Positions 46,931 to 55,863 of a stretch of 64,000 nt of DNA are shown one piece after another. Both the position numbers and the translations under genes were made by a program. Location: positions 62,001-126,000 of the forward strand of contig JAJDAP010000026.1 in NCBI GenBank assembly GCA_029261795.1. Reading direction: 5' to 3'. Position 1 is the first letter of the stretch. Each line of letters begins with the position of its first letter. The notes under the pieces are model-generated. The model was not told where the DNA came from, did no database searches, and saw only the letters and a program-made list of their open reading frames with translations. This stretch comes from Deltaproteobacteria bacterium (GTDB lineage: Bacteria > Myxococcota_A > UBA9160 > UBA6930).

Positions 46931-49097
46931 CTTGCGCCCGGCCCAAGTTCAAACCAGCAGCAAGAAGTGTTAGATCCGCCAGCCAGCAGACAATTGCGGC
47001 GACCAACGTCAGCAGACCGAGCTGAGAAACCAACAGAAATTCCGAGGTCGCGAGCACCGAAAAACCCACCGCAACCACTACCGTGCTCGAGGTAATCGCG
47101 GGAGCGACCTCAAGATATGCCGCCTGGACCGCCGACGAACGAGAAGATCCTCGCCTGTTCCGAACATAAGCGAGCGAGAGGTGAAGGGTGTCATCGACAC
47201 CGATACCGATCGCCAAAGCGCCCAAGACAACTGTTGCGGCATCAAGAGGGATTCGGCCTAGACCCATCAGCCCGGCCACCAGCACGACTGGACAGAGATT
47301 GGTCAGCAGAGCGACGGCACAGAGAACCCCGGGCCCCAGCGCCCAGAGCAATACTAGCCCCACTACAACGGACGCGACTAACAAACTTGCTGATTGCCCC
47401 CACGCGATCGCATCCTCGGCTCGAGCGAATTCGAACATGATCCCGGTAGCTGTCGCATCGTAGTCGCTCAAGTCGGCCCACCACCCCTCTGCATCATCTG
47501 CCAGAGCAAGAAGCGCCGCCGATGAGTTATCGCGAACTCTCATTGGGACGTTCGCTCGAGCGTAGTCTGGTGTGAGTAGATACCGAAGTTGTGGCTCCCC
47601 CTCAGCCACGAGAAGAAGCTGCTCGACCCCGGCCTCACCGGGCCCGCTCGAGAACGCGATCCGCAATTCGGCGAGCAATTCAGCGATGCTAACCGCATAC
47701 CCCACCTCCGAACGATCCCTCAAGTACCGGACGAACGCTGCCAGCTGATCCCGATCGGCCCGCCCTACCATGCTGCGTCCATCTACGCGCTCTACTACAA
47801 CGTTGATTGGGCTGATGCCGGACAACCCTCTGCTTATCGCTTGATAGTCGATATTGATTCGAGTGTTGCTCCCGAACCAACGGGTTGCATCCGTATCAAC
47901 AGTGCCGACCCTCAAACCAACGAGACCCACCCCAAAGAGCAACAACCACAACACCACGACGGAGCGAGGATGCACTCCGCACCACTGCGGGATCACGAGC
48001 AGCGAGGGGCCCACTGCTCCAATCCTTCGGAGTGGGCGTCGCGCGTCGAATGCCCAGGCTAACGACGGAACCAGAGAAATGGCACAGAACGTCGCCACCA
48101 TGACACCCGCTGCGCCGAACCCCCCCAGCTCACGTACCGCCGGAATCGGGACCAGAGCCGCGGAGAGCAACCCTATAACCGTGGTTAGGCCCGACAGGGC
48201 TACACCATCGGCCTTCTGAATCAGATGACCAAAGGACGCGCCTTCTCCAGCGCTCGCCACGATTGGGTGAATCGCGTACGCCACGCCTAAGGCGAGCAGG
48301 ATCGGTGGAAGCACCATGGTCATGAAGGTCACCGAGGTACCAGCCATGACCATCAAGGCGGCGACAACCAGTGTCGCGAGAACCCCAGGGAGGAGCGCGA
48401 CGACTGCGAGCCTTAGCCTGCCAAGTACTAGCCAACCGACTACCAGCAGCGCGGCCAGAGAAACTGGCATCAGGCGCCGAAGCTCGCTCCTGGTCACCTT
48501 GTTGCTCTCGCTCCGATACACCGGAACACCAGAGACCCATGCGCCGGATGGTGCTGCGCGAAGCACCGACGCAACAAGGCGATCGTATGACTGATAATTG
48601 CTTTCAGGAAATACGATCCAAGCCACGAGACTCCCGTCCTTGGACACAACAGAGTTCTTCGCCAAGTCACTCGAAAGCGCTAGGGCGATCGCCTCCTCGA
48701 GCGAATGGCCGAACGTCGGCGGAGCGAACCGCAAGTCCCCCCCGACCTCGGCCGGAACTGACAGAGAAGCGAGACTCTCTACTCTACTAACACCTGCGAT
48801 CTTGCCTAGGTGCTCATCGATCTCAAGAACCGACGCGTGATCGACTAGCGCTGCATCGATTCCGACGACGAGCACTTCGTCACTACCAAACTCCCGAACT
48901 GAAGCCTCGTACCGACTCCATTCTGGCGCCGCGCGATTGAGGATCGAGCCTGTCGAGGTGTCCACACCGAGATCTAGGGCGAGATATGCGCAGGCAGCGC
49001 CAACCAAGATCCAACTTGCGAGAGTCGCGGCTGGGTGTGCAATCGAGAGCCGACTCAACGCTCTATGCACAGGTTCACCCGAGAAGAGGGCCGTCAT
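46923..49097 (-). CDS. MMPL/RND-family lipid or hydrophobe exporter
   Basis: A 724-residue RND-superfamily transporter of the MMPL type. One helix near the N-terminus, a periplasmic domain (about 45-205), five further helices (210-365), then a second copy: helix near 385, periplasmic domain, and five helices (575-715), twelve in all. The proton-relay region reads GIGVDDTLHLS. MMPL proteins export lipids, hopanoids and siderophore-like molecules. No membrane-fusion or outer-membrane partner is next to it, as is common for this branch. It sits three bases after the PilZ fusion gene and overlaps the isomerase-like gene, so its cargo is probably the product of these enzymes. Confidence 0.88.
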   Translation of the reverse strand: MTALFSGEPVHRALSRLSIAHPAATLASWILVGAACAYLALDLGVDTSTGSILNRAAPEWSRYEASVREFGSDEVLVVGIDAALVDHASVLEIDEHLGKIAGVSRVESLASLSVPAEVGGDLRFAPPTFGHSLEEAIALALSSDLAKNSVVSKDGSLVAWIVFPESNYQSYDRLVASVLRAAPSGAWVSGVPVYRSESNKVTRSELRRLMPVSLAALLVVGWLVLGRLRLAVVALLPGVLATLVVAALMVMAGTSVTFMTMVLPPILLALGVAYAIHPIVASAGEGASFGHLIQKADGVALSGLTTVIGLLSAALVPIPAVRELGGFGAAGVMVATFCAISLVPSLAWAFDARRPLRRIGAVGPSLLVIPQWCGVHPRSVVVLWLLLFGVGLVGLRVGTVDTDATRWFGSNTRINIDYQAISRGLSGISPINVVVERVDGRSMVGRADRDQLAAFVRYLRDRSEVGYAVSIAELLAELRIAFSSGPGEAGVEQLLLVAEGEPQLRYLLTPDYARANVPMRVRDNSSAALLALADDAEGWWADLSDYDATATGIMFEFARAEDAIAWGQSASLLVASVVVGLVLLWALGPGVLCAVALLTNLCPVVLVAGLMGLGRIPLDAATVVLGALAIGIGVDDTLHLSLAYVRNRRGSSRSSAVQAAYLEVAPAITSSTVVVAVGFSVLATSEFLLVSQLGLLTLVAAIVCWLADLTLLAAGLNLGRAQDA

Positions 49098-49100
49098 GAT

Positions 49101-51542
49101 TCAGACTTCGCGTCTAGCCAATACCACTATCGCCTGGGGCGGATCTCCAAGTGACCTTCTTACCGTCTTCACCTCGAAGCCAAACGACTTCAGATGCTCC
49201 AACAAGTCGCCCTTCGAATAGAAGCGGAAGATTCCTGCCTCCTCGAATTGCACCAGCTTCGCAGCGTCGTTGAGTAGTGACCTGGCGGAGTCGAGGTGCC
49301 CACGTCCGTGCTCGCCGAATTGCGCGATTGCCGCGCTCTCATCCAACTCGGCCACGCTTTGCTTGAACACGGGCGCGATATCTGCATCCGGACGGAGGCA
49401 GGACAGGACAAGCTCGCCACCTGGTCTCAATACACGGTGGATCTCACTCAACGCTTCCTCGATCGGAACATAGTTCAGGAACAGCGATGCAAGGACAGAA
49501 TCGAACGACTCTGCCGAGAATGGCAACGCATTTGACTGTCGGACGTCAGCTACTACTCCGCTCATTCCCGCATTTCCATGGGCCGACGAGCGCCGAATCG
49601 CATCGCCCACCAAATCGAGTTCAACCAGTCGAACGCCATTCAGAGAATTTCTGCGGGCCAACGAGTCTGCGAATGAGCCAGCTCCCGAACCGAGGTCAAG
49701 GATTCGCTGGTCGGCAGTCGGGTGGAGCAAATCGCACTGAAGGTCCATCAGACGGCGATAGGGACCCGACGCGGTGAGAAGTTGCATGCCGAGCCGCCTG
49801 TCGCGACCAAGTAGATAGTCTCTCCAGAAATCATCCAAACGTTCGACACTAGTCGCCCCAATTTTTGCCGTAGCAATCTCGTCTCGCCGGCGGCTCTCAA
49901 GTTCGTAGAGATCGGGCAACTGAGGCGTAGCTCTCACACCGCAGAGGAGATATGCGACTTCCGATGCAACTAGTTGGAAAGTGTCCAATGCCTCCACACT
50001 CGATCTCAACTGATGACCGGTCGGCACCTGAACTAGCCGACGAGCTGATGCTGAACCTGCCCGCATCAACTCCTCCACTCGCGCGCGATCCATCCATGCG
50101 TCGTGTTCACCGTGAATCCACGTAACTGGCGCTTGAATCGCGGCCATATCAACTCGGGCGTCCTCCATGAACGCCAACCGAGCATCTATCGCATCGGTTC
50201 CGCAATGGTCCATGTCCACCAAGACGCCCAAGACTTCCTGCAATCCGAACCGGATTCCGTTCGCACAACCCGCGGCGTAGTCGATTCCCCCTGAAGTCTC
50301 TCGCATCGCGAACTGCAGGTCAGGCATGCCGACAACGCTGACCCACCCTTGGAATCGTCCCCGGTCGTCCCGAGCCATCGCACGGCGACCTTCGACTGAG
50401 GCAGCGCTGAATGTCACGAGCACGAACTGTGTAGACTCGTAGTTACTGGCCGAGAGGCAACTCGCGACCTCCTCGATATCCCTCGCCGCTTGCGAGAAGG
50501 AGAAGCGAAGGTGCTCCATACCGGGCTCGGAGCAACCGGGGTCTTTGTGCGATCCGCCCTTTCGGTTCACGCCATCAAACCGAACGACGTTGATGGGCCT
50601 TCCTAGGCGCTCAAAGGTGGCAACGATTGTTGCCGCAAGGGGCAGCAGAGTTTCTTTTGTCTTGCCCCAGGCTGGCGGAATCACGACAACAGGCGCCCCA
50701 ACGGGATTGCCAACACTGTCGATGATCGCGCTGATTTCCCTTCCATCACTATCAATGAAGCTCTCGTACTTGGACGTGTAGCTTGGCCTCACGGGACTCA
50801 GCATCAGCCGCTTCCACGATCTCCGCGTCGTCTCTCGCGTCAACGCCACCGCTCGCCTCGCCAGGCCAACCGGCGCGACCTTGGTTCGGATATCGATCTC
50901 TAAGGGCGCCGTTGAGGGCACGCTAGACAGGGATACGCCTAGTCGTTTCCAGCCGTTTCTTCCGTTTGCCTGGTTTCGTACCTGAGCGAACTGGCGCCTT
51001 CCCCGCTCGCCCTCAACCTCGAGATAGGAACCTTCACCCAGTTGAGGCGCATCATAGATTTCTGCTGCCAGACCACTCTCCGAGCGATCAACCACTCTCG
51101 CAGAGAATTCTTGCTTGTCAGGATTCACAAACCGGACCCGAGAACTCTCACTGAGCCTCTCTCGGCGCTCAAACCTTCGCTCCGAAACGTGAAGCTGAGA
51201 GGGAATCCCAAAGGCCGCGGCTCTGGTCTCCGGGTCGTAAGAAATCAATGTGCAGGAGAAGAAGTACATCTGGCCAGCGTCTGTAAATCGGAAGAAAATC
51301 TGGGATCGCTCTCGAGCCTCAAACTCGTCCATCTGAACAACGAAGCCATCTTGGCGAACAGATGTAACGATTCCGCGCTCTTCTGCACCAGCCCTCGTGA
51401 ATCCGCAACGCAACGGCAACTGACCCACTAGAAGTCGGTCAACTAGGCCCTCAACTCCAACGGTCTCTTTCTGATCGCGCTCGAATAGCGCACTCAGATC
51501 ATTCGGTGATATAGGGTCCGGCAGCACTGACGGCGTTGACAA
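49101..51542 (-). CDS. PilZ / LuxD-like hydrolase / SAM methyltransferase fusion
   Basis: An 813-residue three-part protein. Residues 25-215: YcgR-like N-domain plus PilZ domain with the c-di-GMP motif, RRFERRERL at 122-130 and DRSESG at 152-157. Residues 255-530: alpha/beta hydrolase; the nucleophile elbow is TFSAAS (Ser379) rather than GxSxG, with Asp481 in HGEHDAW and His510 in PTGHQL, a layout like LuxD acyl-ACP thioesterase. Residues 570-813: class I methyltransferase, motif I LDLGSGAGSF near 616 and HRVLRPGGE. I know of no described protein with this order. The start is TTG at 51542 with a weak GGAA site and is uncertain. It heads the operon running to 41184. Confidence 0.82.
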   Translation of the reverse strand: MSTPSVLPDPISPNDLSALFERDQKETVGVEGLVDRLLVGQLPLRCGFTRAGAEERGIVTSVRQDGFVVQMDEFEARERSQIFFRFTDAGQMYFFSCTLISYDPETRAAAFGIPSQLHVSERRFERRERLSESSRVRFVNPDKQEFSARVVDRSESGLAAEIYDAPQLGEGSYLEVEGERGRRQFAQVRNQANGRNGWKRLGVSLSSVPSTAPLEIDIRTKVAPVGLARRAVALTRETTRRSWKRLMLSPVRPSYTSKYESFIDSDGREISAIIDSVGNPVGAPVVVIPPAWGKTKETLLPLAATIVATFERLGRPINVVRFDGVNRKGGSHKDPGCSEPGMEHLRFSFSQAARDIEEVASCLSASNYESTQFVLVTFSAASVEGRRAMARDDRGRFQGWVSVVGMPDLQFAMRETSGGIDYAAGCANGIRFGLQEVLGVLVDMDHCGTDAIDARLAFMEDARVDMAAIQAPVTWIHGEHDAWMDRARVEELMRAGSASARRLVQVPTGHQLRSSVEALDTFQLVASEVAYLLCGVRATPQLPDLYELESRRRDEIATAKIGATSVERLDDFWRDYLLGRDRRLGMQLLTASGPYRRLMDLQCDLLHPTADQRILDLGSGAGSFADSLARRNSLNGVRLVELDLVGDAIRRSSAHGNAGMSGVVADVRQSNALPFSAESFDSVLASLFLNYVPIEEALSEIHRVLRPGGELVLSCLRPDADIAPVFKQSVAELDESAAIAQFGEHGRGHLDSARSLLNDAAKLVQFEEAGIFRFYSKGDLLEHLKSFGFEVKTVRRSLGDPPQAIVVLARREV

Positions 51543-51655
51543 AGCTACGATGTTCCTTCGAATCGAAACGGTGTTCTAGGCCTATGCCGAGTGCAGCGCA
51601 AGCCGCCCCCGCGACCGCACCCCACCACCGCAACCCCGAGAGTGACCGCCAGGAT

Positions 51656-51702
51656 TCTATATCGCGCGGGCTAGAATGAGTGAGTTAGTTTCCACTCACT
51701 CA
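51656..51702 (-). promoter_or_regulatory. Promoter with inverted-repeat activator site for the PilZ-fusion operon
   Basis: A 9-base inverted repeat, TGAGTGAGT / ACTCACTCA with 8-base centre, lies at 51677-51702. Downstream on the minus strand is a -10-like TATAGA (51656-51661) without a good -35 box. The repeat would be centred about 40 bases upstream of transcription start, where class II activators bind. It could also be the weak terminator of the regulator gene, whose stop is 13 bases before it. Confidence 0.45.
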
Positions 51703-51714
51703 ACGATGATCCGC

Positions 51715-54700
51715 TCAGGTGCCGATCATTTCGTGCAGATCCGACAGCATGCGATCTGAACGTACGACAAGCGCCGACTGACCTCTCACTCGTCCAAGTT
51801 CGCGGGCCCGGTGGATTGCTGTCTCGGCCACCCGAATTGCCTCTATCCTGCCGGTCAAACAGAGGGCATCCGCACGATCGAGCTGGTTGTACGTGGTCCA
51901 AATCGATGCCTTGGCTGAAGCGATGACCCGCTCGGCGGACGAGAATGCTTCAGCTGCCCCAATGTAATCGCGTTGGAGTGTCCGGAGACGGCCAACAACC
52001 CGGTCGACTGGTCCCCAGCTCAGGACCGCGTATCCAACTCCGGCGATTCTGCCCATGTAGGGATCGAGATCCCGGCAGATTTGGCCGGCACACTCTTCCC
52101 TTCGGAGGTCCGCACATAGGTCGCCCAGAGCGGTCACACCCCCTAGCCACATCAGGTCCCGATTTGATTGGCCAGCCAATACCTCGAAAGCTTGATCGAA
52201 GATCGCTTCTGCTTCTGCGACCCGACCCGATCGAAACAGAGACAGGCCATGCCCGCAGCCCCACACGTGGATCCGAGGGTACTTTTCGTAGGCGATCTGA
52301 CACACTGCCGACGCCTGATCAAATTGGCCGCGGTGCCAATGCAGTCCGAAATGCCCCGCCGCATAAGCGTTCTCCGCATTGGCGCCACCCGCGGGGCCAG
52401 CAACGGTGTCCATCCTCTCAAGTACTTCCTCGGCACGATCTAGATCGCCATCATCGATTGCGAAACTCGCTCGATAAAGAAGGACGTACCACTCAAGAGG
52501 TCGCAGGCTAGACAGGGCAATCAAGTCCACGAGCTCGGTAAGAAAGATTCGCGCATCCGCGCCCCTAGCCATCTCCTGAGCGGTCGTGATTTGAAGAATC
52601 TTTGCGATTCCCTCAAGCTCGGGCTCGGAAACTCGCCTTGCGCTTGCAGCTGCCCGACCAAGCGAGGCCCACCGAGCTACACATTCTGCTGGATCCCAGA
52701 GAGCCGCCTCTCTTGCTACCTGAACCTCAACATACGCACGCTCTGATTTTTCTCCTGCGTCGGCAGCGACCAATAGGTCCCTGCGCTGATCCAATGTGTT
52801 CGGCTCAGCGTGGAGAGCCAACGCAAGCCGCGCTCTAAGTCTTGCGCACATGCTCGGTTCAAGGTCATCGCTGAACTCAAGCGCCACTTCGAGCACTCGA
52901 ACCGCGAGCTGATCAACAACACCGATATCAATGGCCAGGGCTCCGGGGCTGATGGCCAACGCTGCCTTTGCCATCGCTGCCTGGCGACCCGCAGCACGAG
53001 CAGCCCCTGCAGCCGACACAAGCCGCCTCGTACCGAGTCGGCGCTCGCCACACCGGACCTCTGCCTCACCCAACAGAATCTCAAGATCTAGAGACTCCTC
53101 ACCTGAGAGTTCGACGACGGCCGCCAGGCCCGCGGCACTCGTTAGGTGGCGATGGGCTTCGTCGATCGCCAGTCGTCCTAGCGCAGCACGGCCTGCTTCG
53201 ATCAGGTACCCGAACGCAATTCTTGAGTCTCCTGAGCGGCCGGAACAACCAAAGTGGTGAGCGAGAAGAGCCGGGTCGGCGTTCCCTGCTTGCAGCACCC
53301 GAGCGAGCCGGGCGTGGAAAGTTTCGACCAAATTCTCCGGTAGGGCATCATAGATCGAATCCCGGAGGAGAAGATGAGAGAACCTGTACTCCTCTGAACT
53401 CGACCTATGCACAACTCCGATTGCGATTGCGGGAAGCAACGCCTTAACAAATTCATCACGGGATTGTTCGCAAGCCTCGGCGACCAGCGAGGGATCGAAC
53501 TGAAGGCCCGCCACGGAGGCGGCTATCAGGCCGAACTGAGTCTGGTGCGGAAGCCTACATGTAAACTCAAGAACGAGGTCCCGATCCAACAGCAGACGAC
53601 GCCCATCAGTCGAATCGGTCCGGAGCATCGTCTTGAGCAAGAACGGGTTCCCGCCAGCAGCGCTCGGATCGAGCCGGTCTGTGACTTCTCCCAGGTCGTG
53701 AGAGGCTCTTTCCACGAACTCTGCAAGATCTCTTGATTCAAGACCGCTTAGGTTGACGCGCAACCCCATCAATCCAGTAACAGCCCGTCCTTCGATCTGC
53801 CCCCTACTCGTACCAACGACGACCAGGCCTTTGGGCCGAACCTCCCCCGCCAAATACCGCAACAGCTGCAGGGACGATTCGTCTGCCCTGTGGAGGTCGT
53901 CGAGCAGCAGGAGCAGGACCGGGGATTCTTCGGCGACGTCGAGCCAGAAGCGGGTGATGGTGTCGTAGAGGAGGAAGCGGTCGTTGCCGACGTGGGAGGG
54001 GCGGACGCGGGTGCGCCAGCGTTCTTTCTCGTCGAGTTCGCGGGAGAGTTGGCCGACCTGGGGGGTGCGTTCGAGGATGGCTTCCCAAGCGGTTTCGCCG
54101 ATGGCCAGGCGGTGGGCGCGGAGGAGTTGGGTCCAGGGCCAGAACGGTGGAGCGCCGTCGACCTCGGGGCAGCGGCCCAGGTAGGCGCGGACGCCCTGGC
54201 GGCTGGCGCGGTCGGCGAATTCTTCGATCAACCGGCTCTTGCCGATGCCCGGTTCTCCTGTGATCAGGACCATCGACCCGCGCTGCTCGCGGCCGGCATC
54301 CATGGCGCCTTCGAGTGCCTCGAGTTCCTTCTTGCGGCCGACGAAGGGGATCTCGCCGGGCGGGAGCGAGCCCTGGGGCCAACGGCGGAGTGCGCTCTCG
54401 ATGACGTCGGCGACGAAGAGCCAGCCGCGGCCGCGAATCGTCTCGATGATGCGTGGTTTGTTGGCGTCGTCGCCGAGTACCTTGCGCGCCTCGTAGATCA
54501 TCTGATCGACGATGCGTTCGCGAACCGTCACGTCCGGCCAGACGCCCTCGAGGAACTCTTCGCGGGAGATCACCCGATTGCGATTGCGCACGAAGTAGAG
54601 CAGCAGATCGACGACGCGCCGCTCCACCGGGAGGCGCTCACCCTCCCGGCGAATCTCGTACAACTCGACGTCCAGCTCGAAATCGAGGAACCGGAAAATC

Positions 54701-54771
54701 AACGCAACAACCGCCCGCTCTTTGGCTGCCTCGATCCTACCAGCAGTGGATCTTCCAGGGGGCGGATTCAT
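51715..54771 (-). CDS. Winged-helix / STAND-type ATPase transcriptional regulator
   Basis: A 1018-residue regulator: OmpR-type winged helix at the N-terminus (about residues 28-115; RVVDLLLYFVRNRNRVISREE, IRGRGWLFV), an AAA_16/STAND ATPase (Walker A GEPGIGKSRL, Walker B LLLLLDDLH) and a long alpha-helical, TPR-like C-terminal half that would sense a ligand or protein. The ATG at 54771 is used; a GTG two codons upstream is possible. The first 290 residues have the codon use of the flanks, while the rest is GC-poorer, so the gene spans the edge of the atypical tract. It lies just upstream of the PilZ-fusion operon and is its most likely regulator. Confidence 0.83.
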   Translation of the reverse strand: MNPPPGRSTAGRIEAAKERAVVALIFRFLDFELDVELYEIRREGERLPVERRVVDLLLYFVRNRNRVISREEFLEGVWPDVTVRERIVDQMIYEARKVLGDDANKPRIIETIRGRGWLFVADVIESALRRWPQGSLPPGEIPFVGRKKELEALEGAMDAGREQRGSMVLITGEPGIGKSRLIEEFADRASRQGVRAYLGRCPEVDGAPPFWPWTQLLRAHRLAIGETAWEAILERTPQVGQLSRELDEKERWRTRVRPSHVGNDRFLLYDTITRFWLDVAEESPVLLLLLDDLHRADESSLQLLRYLAGEVRPKGLVVVGTSRGQIEGRAVTGLMGLRVNLSGLESRDLAEFVERASHDLGEVTDRLDPSAAGGNPFLLKTMLRTDSTDGRRLLLDRDLVLEFTCRLPHQTQFGLIAASVAGLQFDPSLVAEACEQSRDEFVKALLPAIAIGVVHRSSSEEYRFSHLLLRDSIYDALPENLVETFHARLARVLQAGNADPALLAHHFGCSGRSGDSRIAFGYLIEAGRAALGRLAIDEAHRHLTSAAGLAAVVELSGEESLDLEILLGEAEVRCGERRLGTRRLVSAAGAARAAGRQAAMAKAALAISPGALAIDIGVVDQLAVRVLEVALEFSDDLEPSMCARLRARLALALHAEPNTLDQRRDLLVAADAGEKSERAYVEVQVAREAALWDPAECVARWASLGRAAASARRVSEPELEGIAKILQITTAQEMARGADARIFLTELVDLIALSSLRPLEWYVLLYRASFAIDDGDLDRAEEVLERMDTVAGPAGGANAENAYAAGHFGLHWHRGQFDQASAVCQIAYEKYPRIHVWGCGHGLSLFRSGRVAEAEAIFDQAFEVLAGQSNRDLMWLGGVTALGDLCADLRREECAGQICRDLDPYMGRIAGVGYAVLSWGPVDRVVGRLRTLQRDYIGAAEAFSSAERVIASAKASIWTTYNQLDRADALCLTGRIEAIRVAETAIHRARELGRVRGQSALVVRSDRMLSDLHEMIGT

Positions 54772-54787
54772 CCGCACACCTGCGGAT
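54770..54787. promoter_or_regulatory. Inverted repeat over the regulator start codon
   Basis: ATCCGCA / TGCGGAT perfect seven-base arms around a 4-base centre. The repeat covers both candidate start codons of the winged-helix/ATPase gene (GTG and ATG). As DNA it could be an autoregulatory operator; as RNA it could hide the start codon in a hairpin. Confidence 0.45.
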
Positions 54788-54855
54788 ACGTTGCGACACA
54801 GCCGGACACCCCAAATGAGATGGCTCCGGCGGGCGGAGGCTGCTCGATGGCAAGC

Positions 54856-55863
54856 TCAGGCGGAGCCGTCTCCGATCTGGCGAATCTTGATTCCGGCCTC
54901 GCGGAACAGGTCCACCGAGACCTCACCCATCGGGTACGCAGCGCTGTACACCACCTCGGAGATGCCCGCGTTGATGATCATCTTCGTGCACATCAAGCAC
55001 GGACACAACGTGGTGTAGATCGTGCTGCCGCGGACGCTCACGCCGTGGTAGGCGCTCTGGGTGATCGCGTTTTCCTCGGCGTGCGAGCAGACGCACTCTC
55101 CGAGGTCCGTGCCGCCCGGTCCGAAGGCGTTGCAGCGCGGGCAGCCGCCCTCGTTGCAGTTTCGGGTCCCGCGCGGCGTACCGTTGTAGCCGGTCGAGAT
55201 GATCCGGCGATCGACCGTGAGCACGGCCGCAACCTTGCGCTTCACGCAGTTGCTTCGGCTCGCAACCACCTTGGCGATGCTCATGAAGTATTCGTCCCAG
55301 GCCGGCCGTTCGAAGTAGAGGTTGCGTTGCAGCAAAGCCTGCAAGCCTTCGTACAACGCCTCCAGGGTGCCGTCGTTGCGCAGGTGATCATCGGCGAGGT
55401 CGTGAACTGCGTTCAGTTGTTGGCCGGCCGGGTCCTCGCTCTCGCGTTCGCGCCCTTCGAGGCGACGCAACTCCTCCAGGCTCTCCGGGTCCCCGTTTCG
55501 GCCGCGGCTCTTCATGCGCGCGAGCCGCGTCTCTTCGTCGGCGTCCACCCAGATCAATCGGAAGCGCTCGCCGAGTGCACGCAGCGCGGCCACCTCCGCC
55601 GGGTGCCGGATGGAATCGACCACGTAGTTCCGGTCGGGTTCGATGTGGGTGAGCAAGCGCTCGGCCAGCGCGCCCGGGCCCTCGGCCGTACGCAGCTCGA
55701 CCCCGGTCTCGATCATGCGCTCGCGGGTCTCTTCCTGCCCCCGCTCCGCGAGGACCAGGCGAATCTCGTCCGAGAGCGACCCCGAACAGAAACTCCGCTC
55801 CTCGAGGAATTGGACCACTTCGCCCTTGCCCGAGGCATAGGGCCCTGCCACGCCGAGAATCAT
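54856..55863 (-). CDS. P-loop kinase-like / dCMP deaminase fusion
   Basis: A 335-residue protein joining an N-terminal nucleotide-kinase-like domain (about 1-175; Walker A GPYASGKGEV) to a zinc cytidine-deaminase domain (about 180-330; HAEE in CSHAEENAI, and PCLMCTK). dCMP deaminase makes dUMP for thymidylate synthesis. Same-order fusions include yeast Dcd1-like proteins and the longer antiphage AvcD enzymes (about 500 residues). This one is short and has extra cysteines (GGCPRC) between motifs. Housekeeping dCMP deaminase is the default reading. GGGAGGGG lies before the ATG at 55863. Confidence 0.85.
   Translation of the reverse strand: MILGVAGPYASGKGEVVQFLEERSFCSGSLSDEIRLVLAERGQEETRERMIETGVELRTAEGPGALAERLLTHIEPDRNYVVDSIRHPAEVAALRALGERFRLIWVDADEETRLARMKSRGRNGDPESLEELRRLEGRERESEDPAGQQLNAVHDLADDHLRNDGTLEALYEGLQALLQRNLYFERPAWDEYFMSIAKVVASRSNCVKRKVAAVLTVDRRIISTGYNGTPRGTRNCNEGGCPRCNAFGPGGTDLGECVCSHAEENAITQSAYHGVSVRGSTIYTTLCPCLMCTKMIINAGISEVVYSAAYPMGEVSVDLFREAGIKIRQIGDGSA

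Larger units (their letters stand above)
44200..53880. other. Compositionally atypical tract
   Basis: Sampled 60-base lines here are 55-63% G+C, against about 65-73% outside. Antisense frames, which stay open for hundreds of codons elsewhere because third positions are G/C, close quickly here. The left edge falls in the linker of the hybrid kinase and the right edge just after the Walker B motif of the winged-helix/ATPase gene. No integrase, transposase or flanking tRNA is seen, so homologous recombination or gene conversion fits better than an integrating element. Edges are approximate. Confidence 0.6.

Noticed and set aside
44000-54000. Integrative element or prophage as the source of the GC-poor tract
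   Set aside because: No integrase, transposase, tRNA boundary or direct repeat is seen, and both edges are inside genes.
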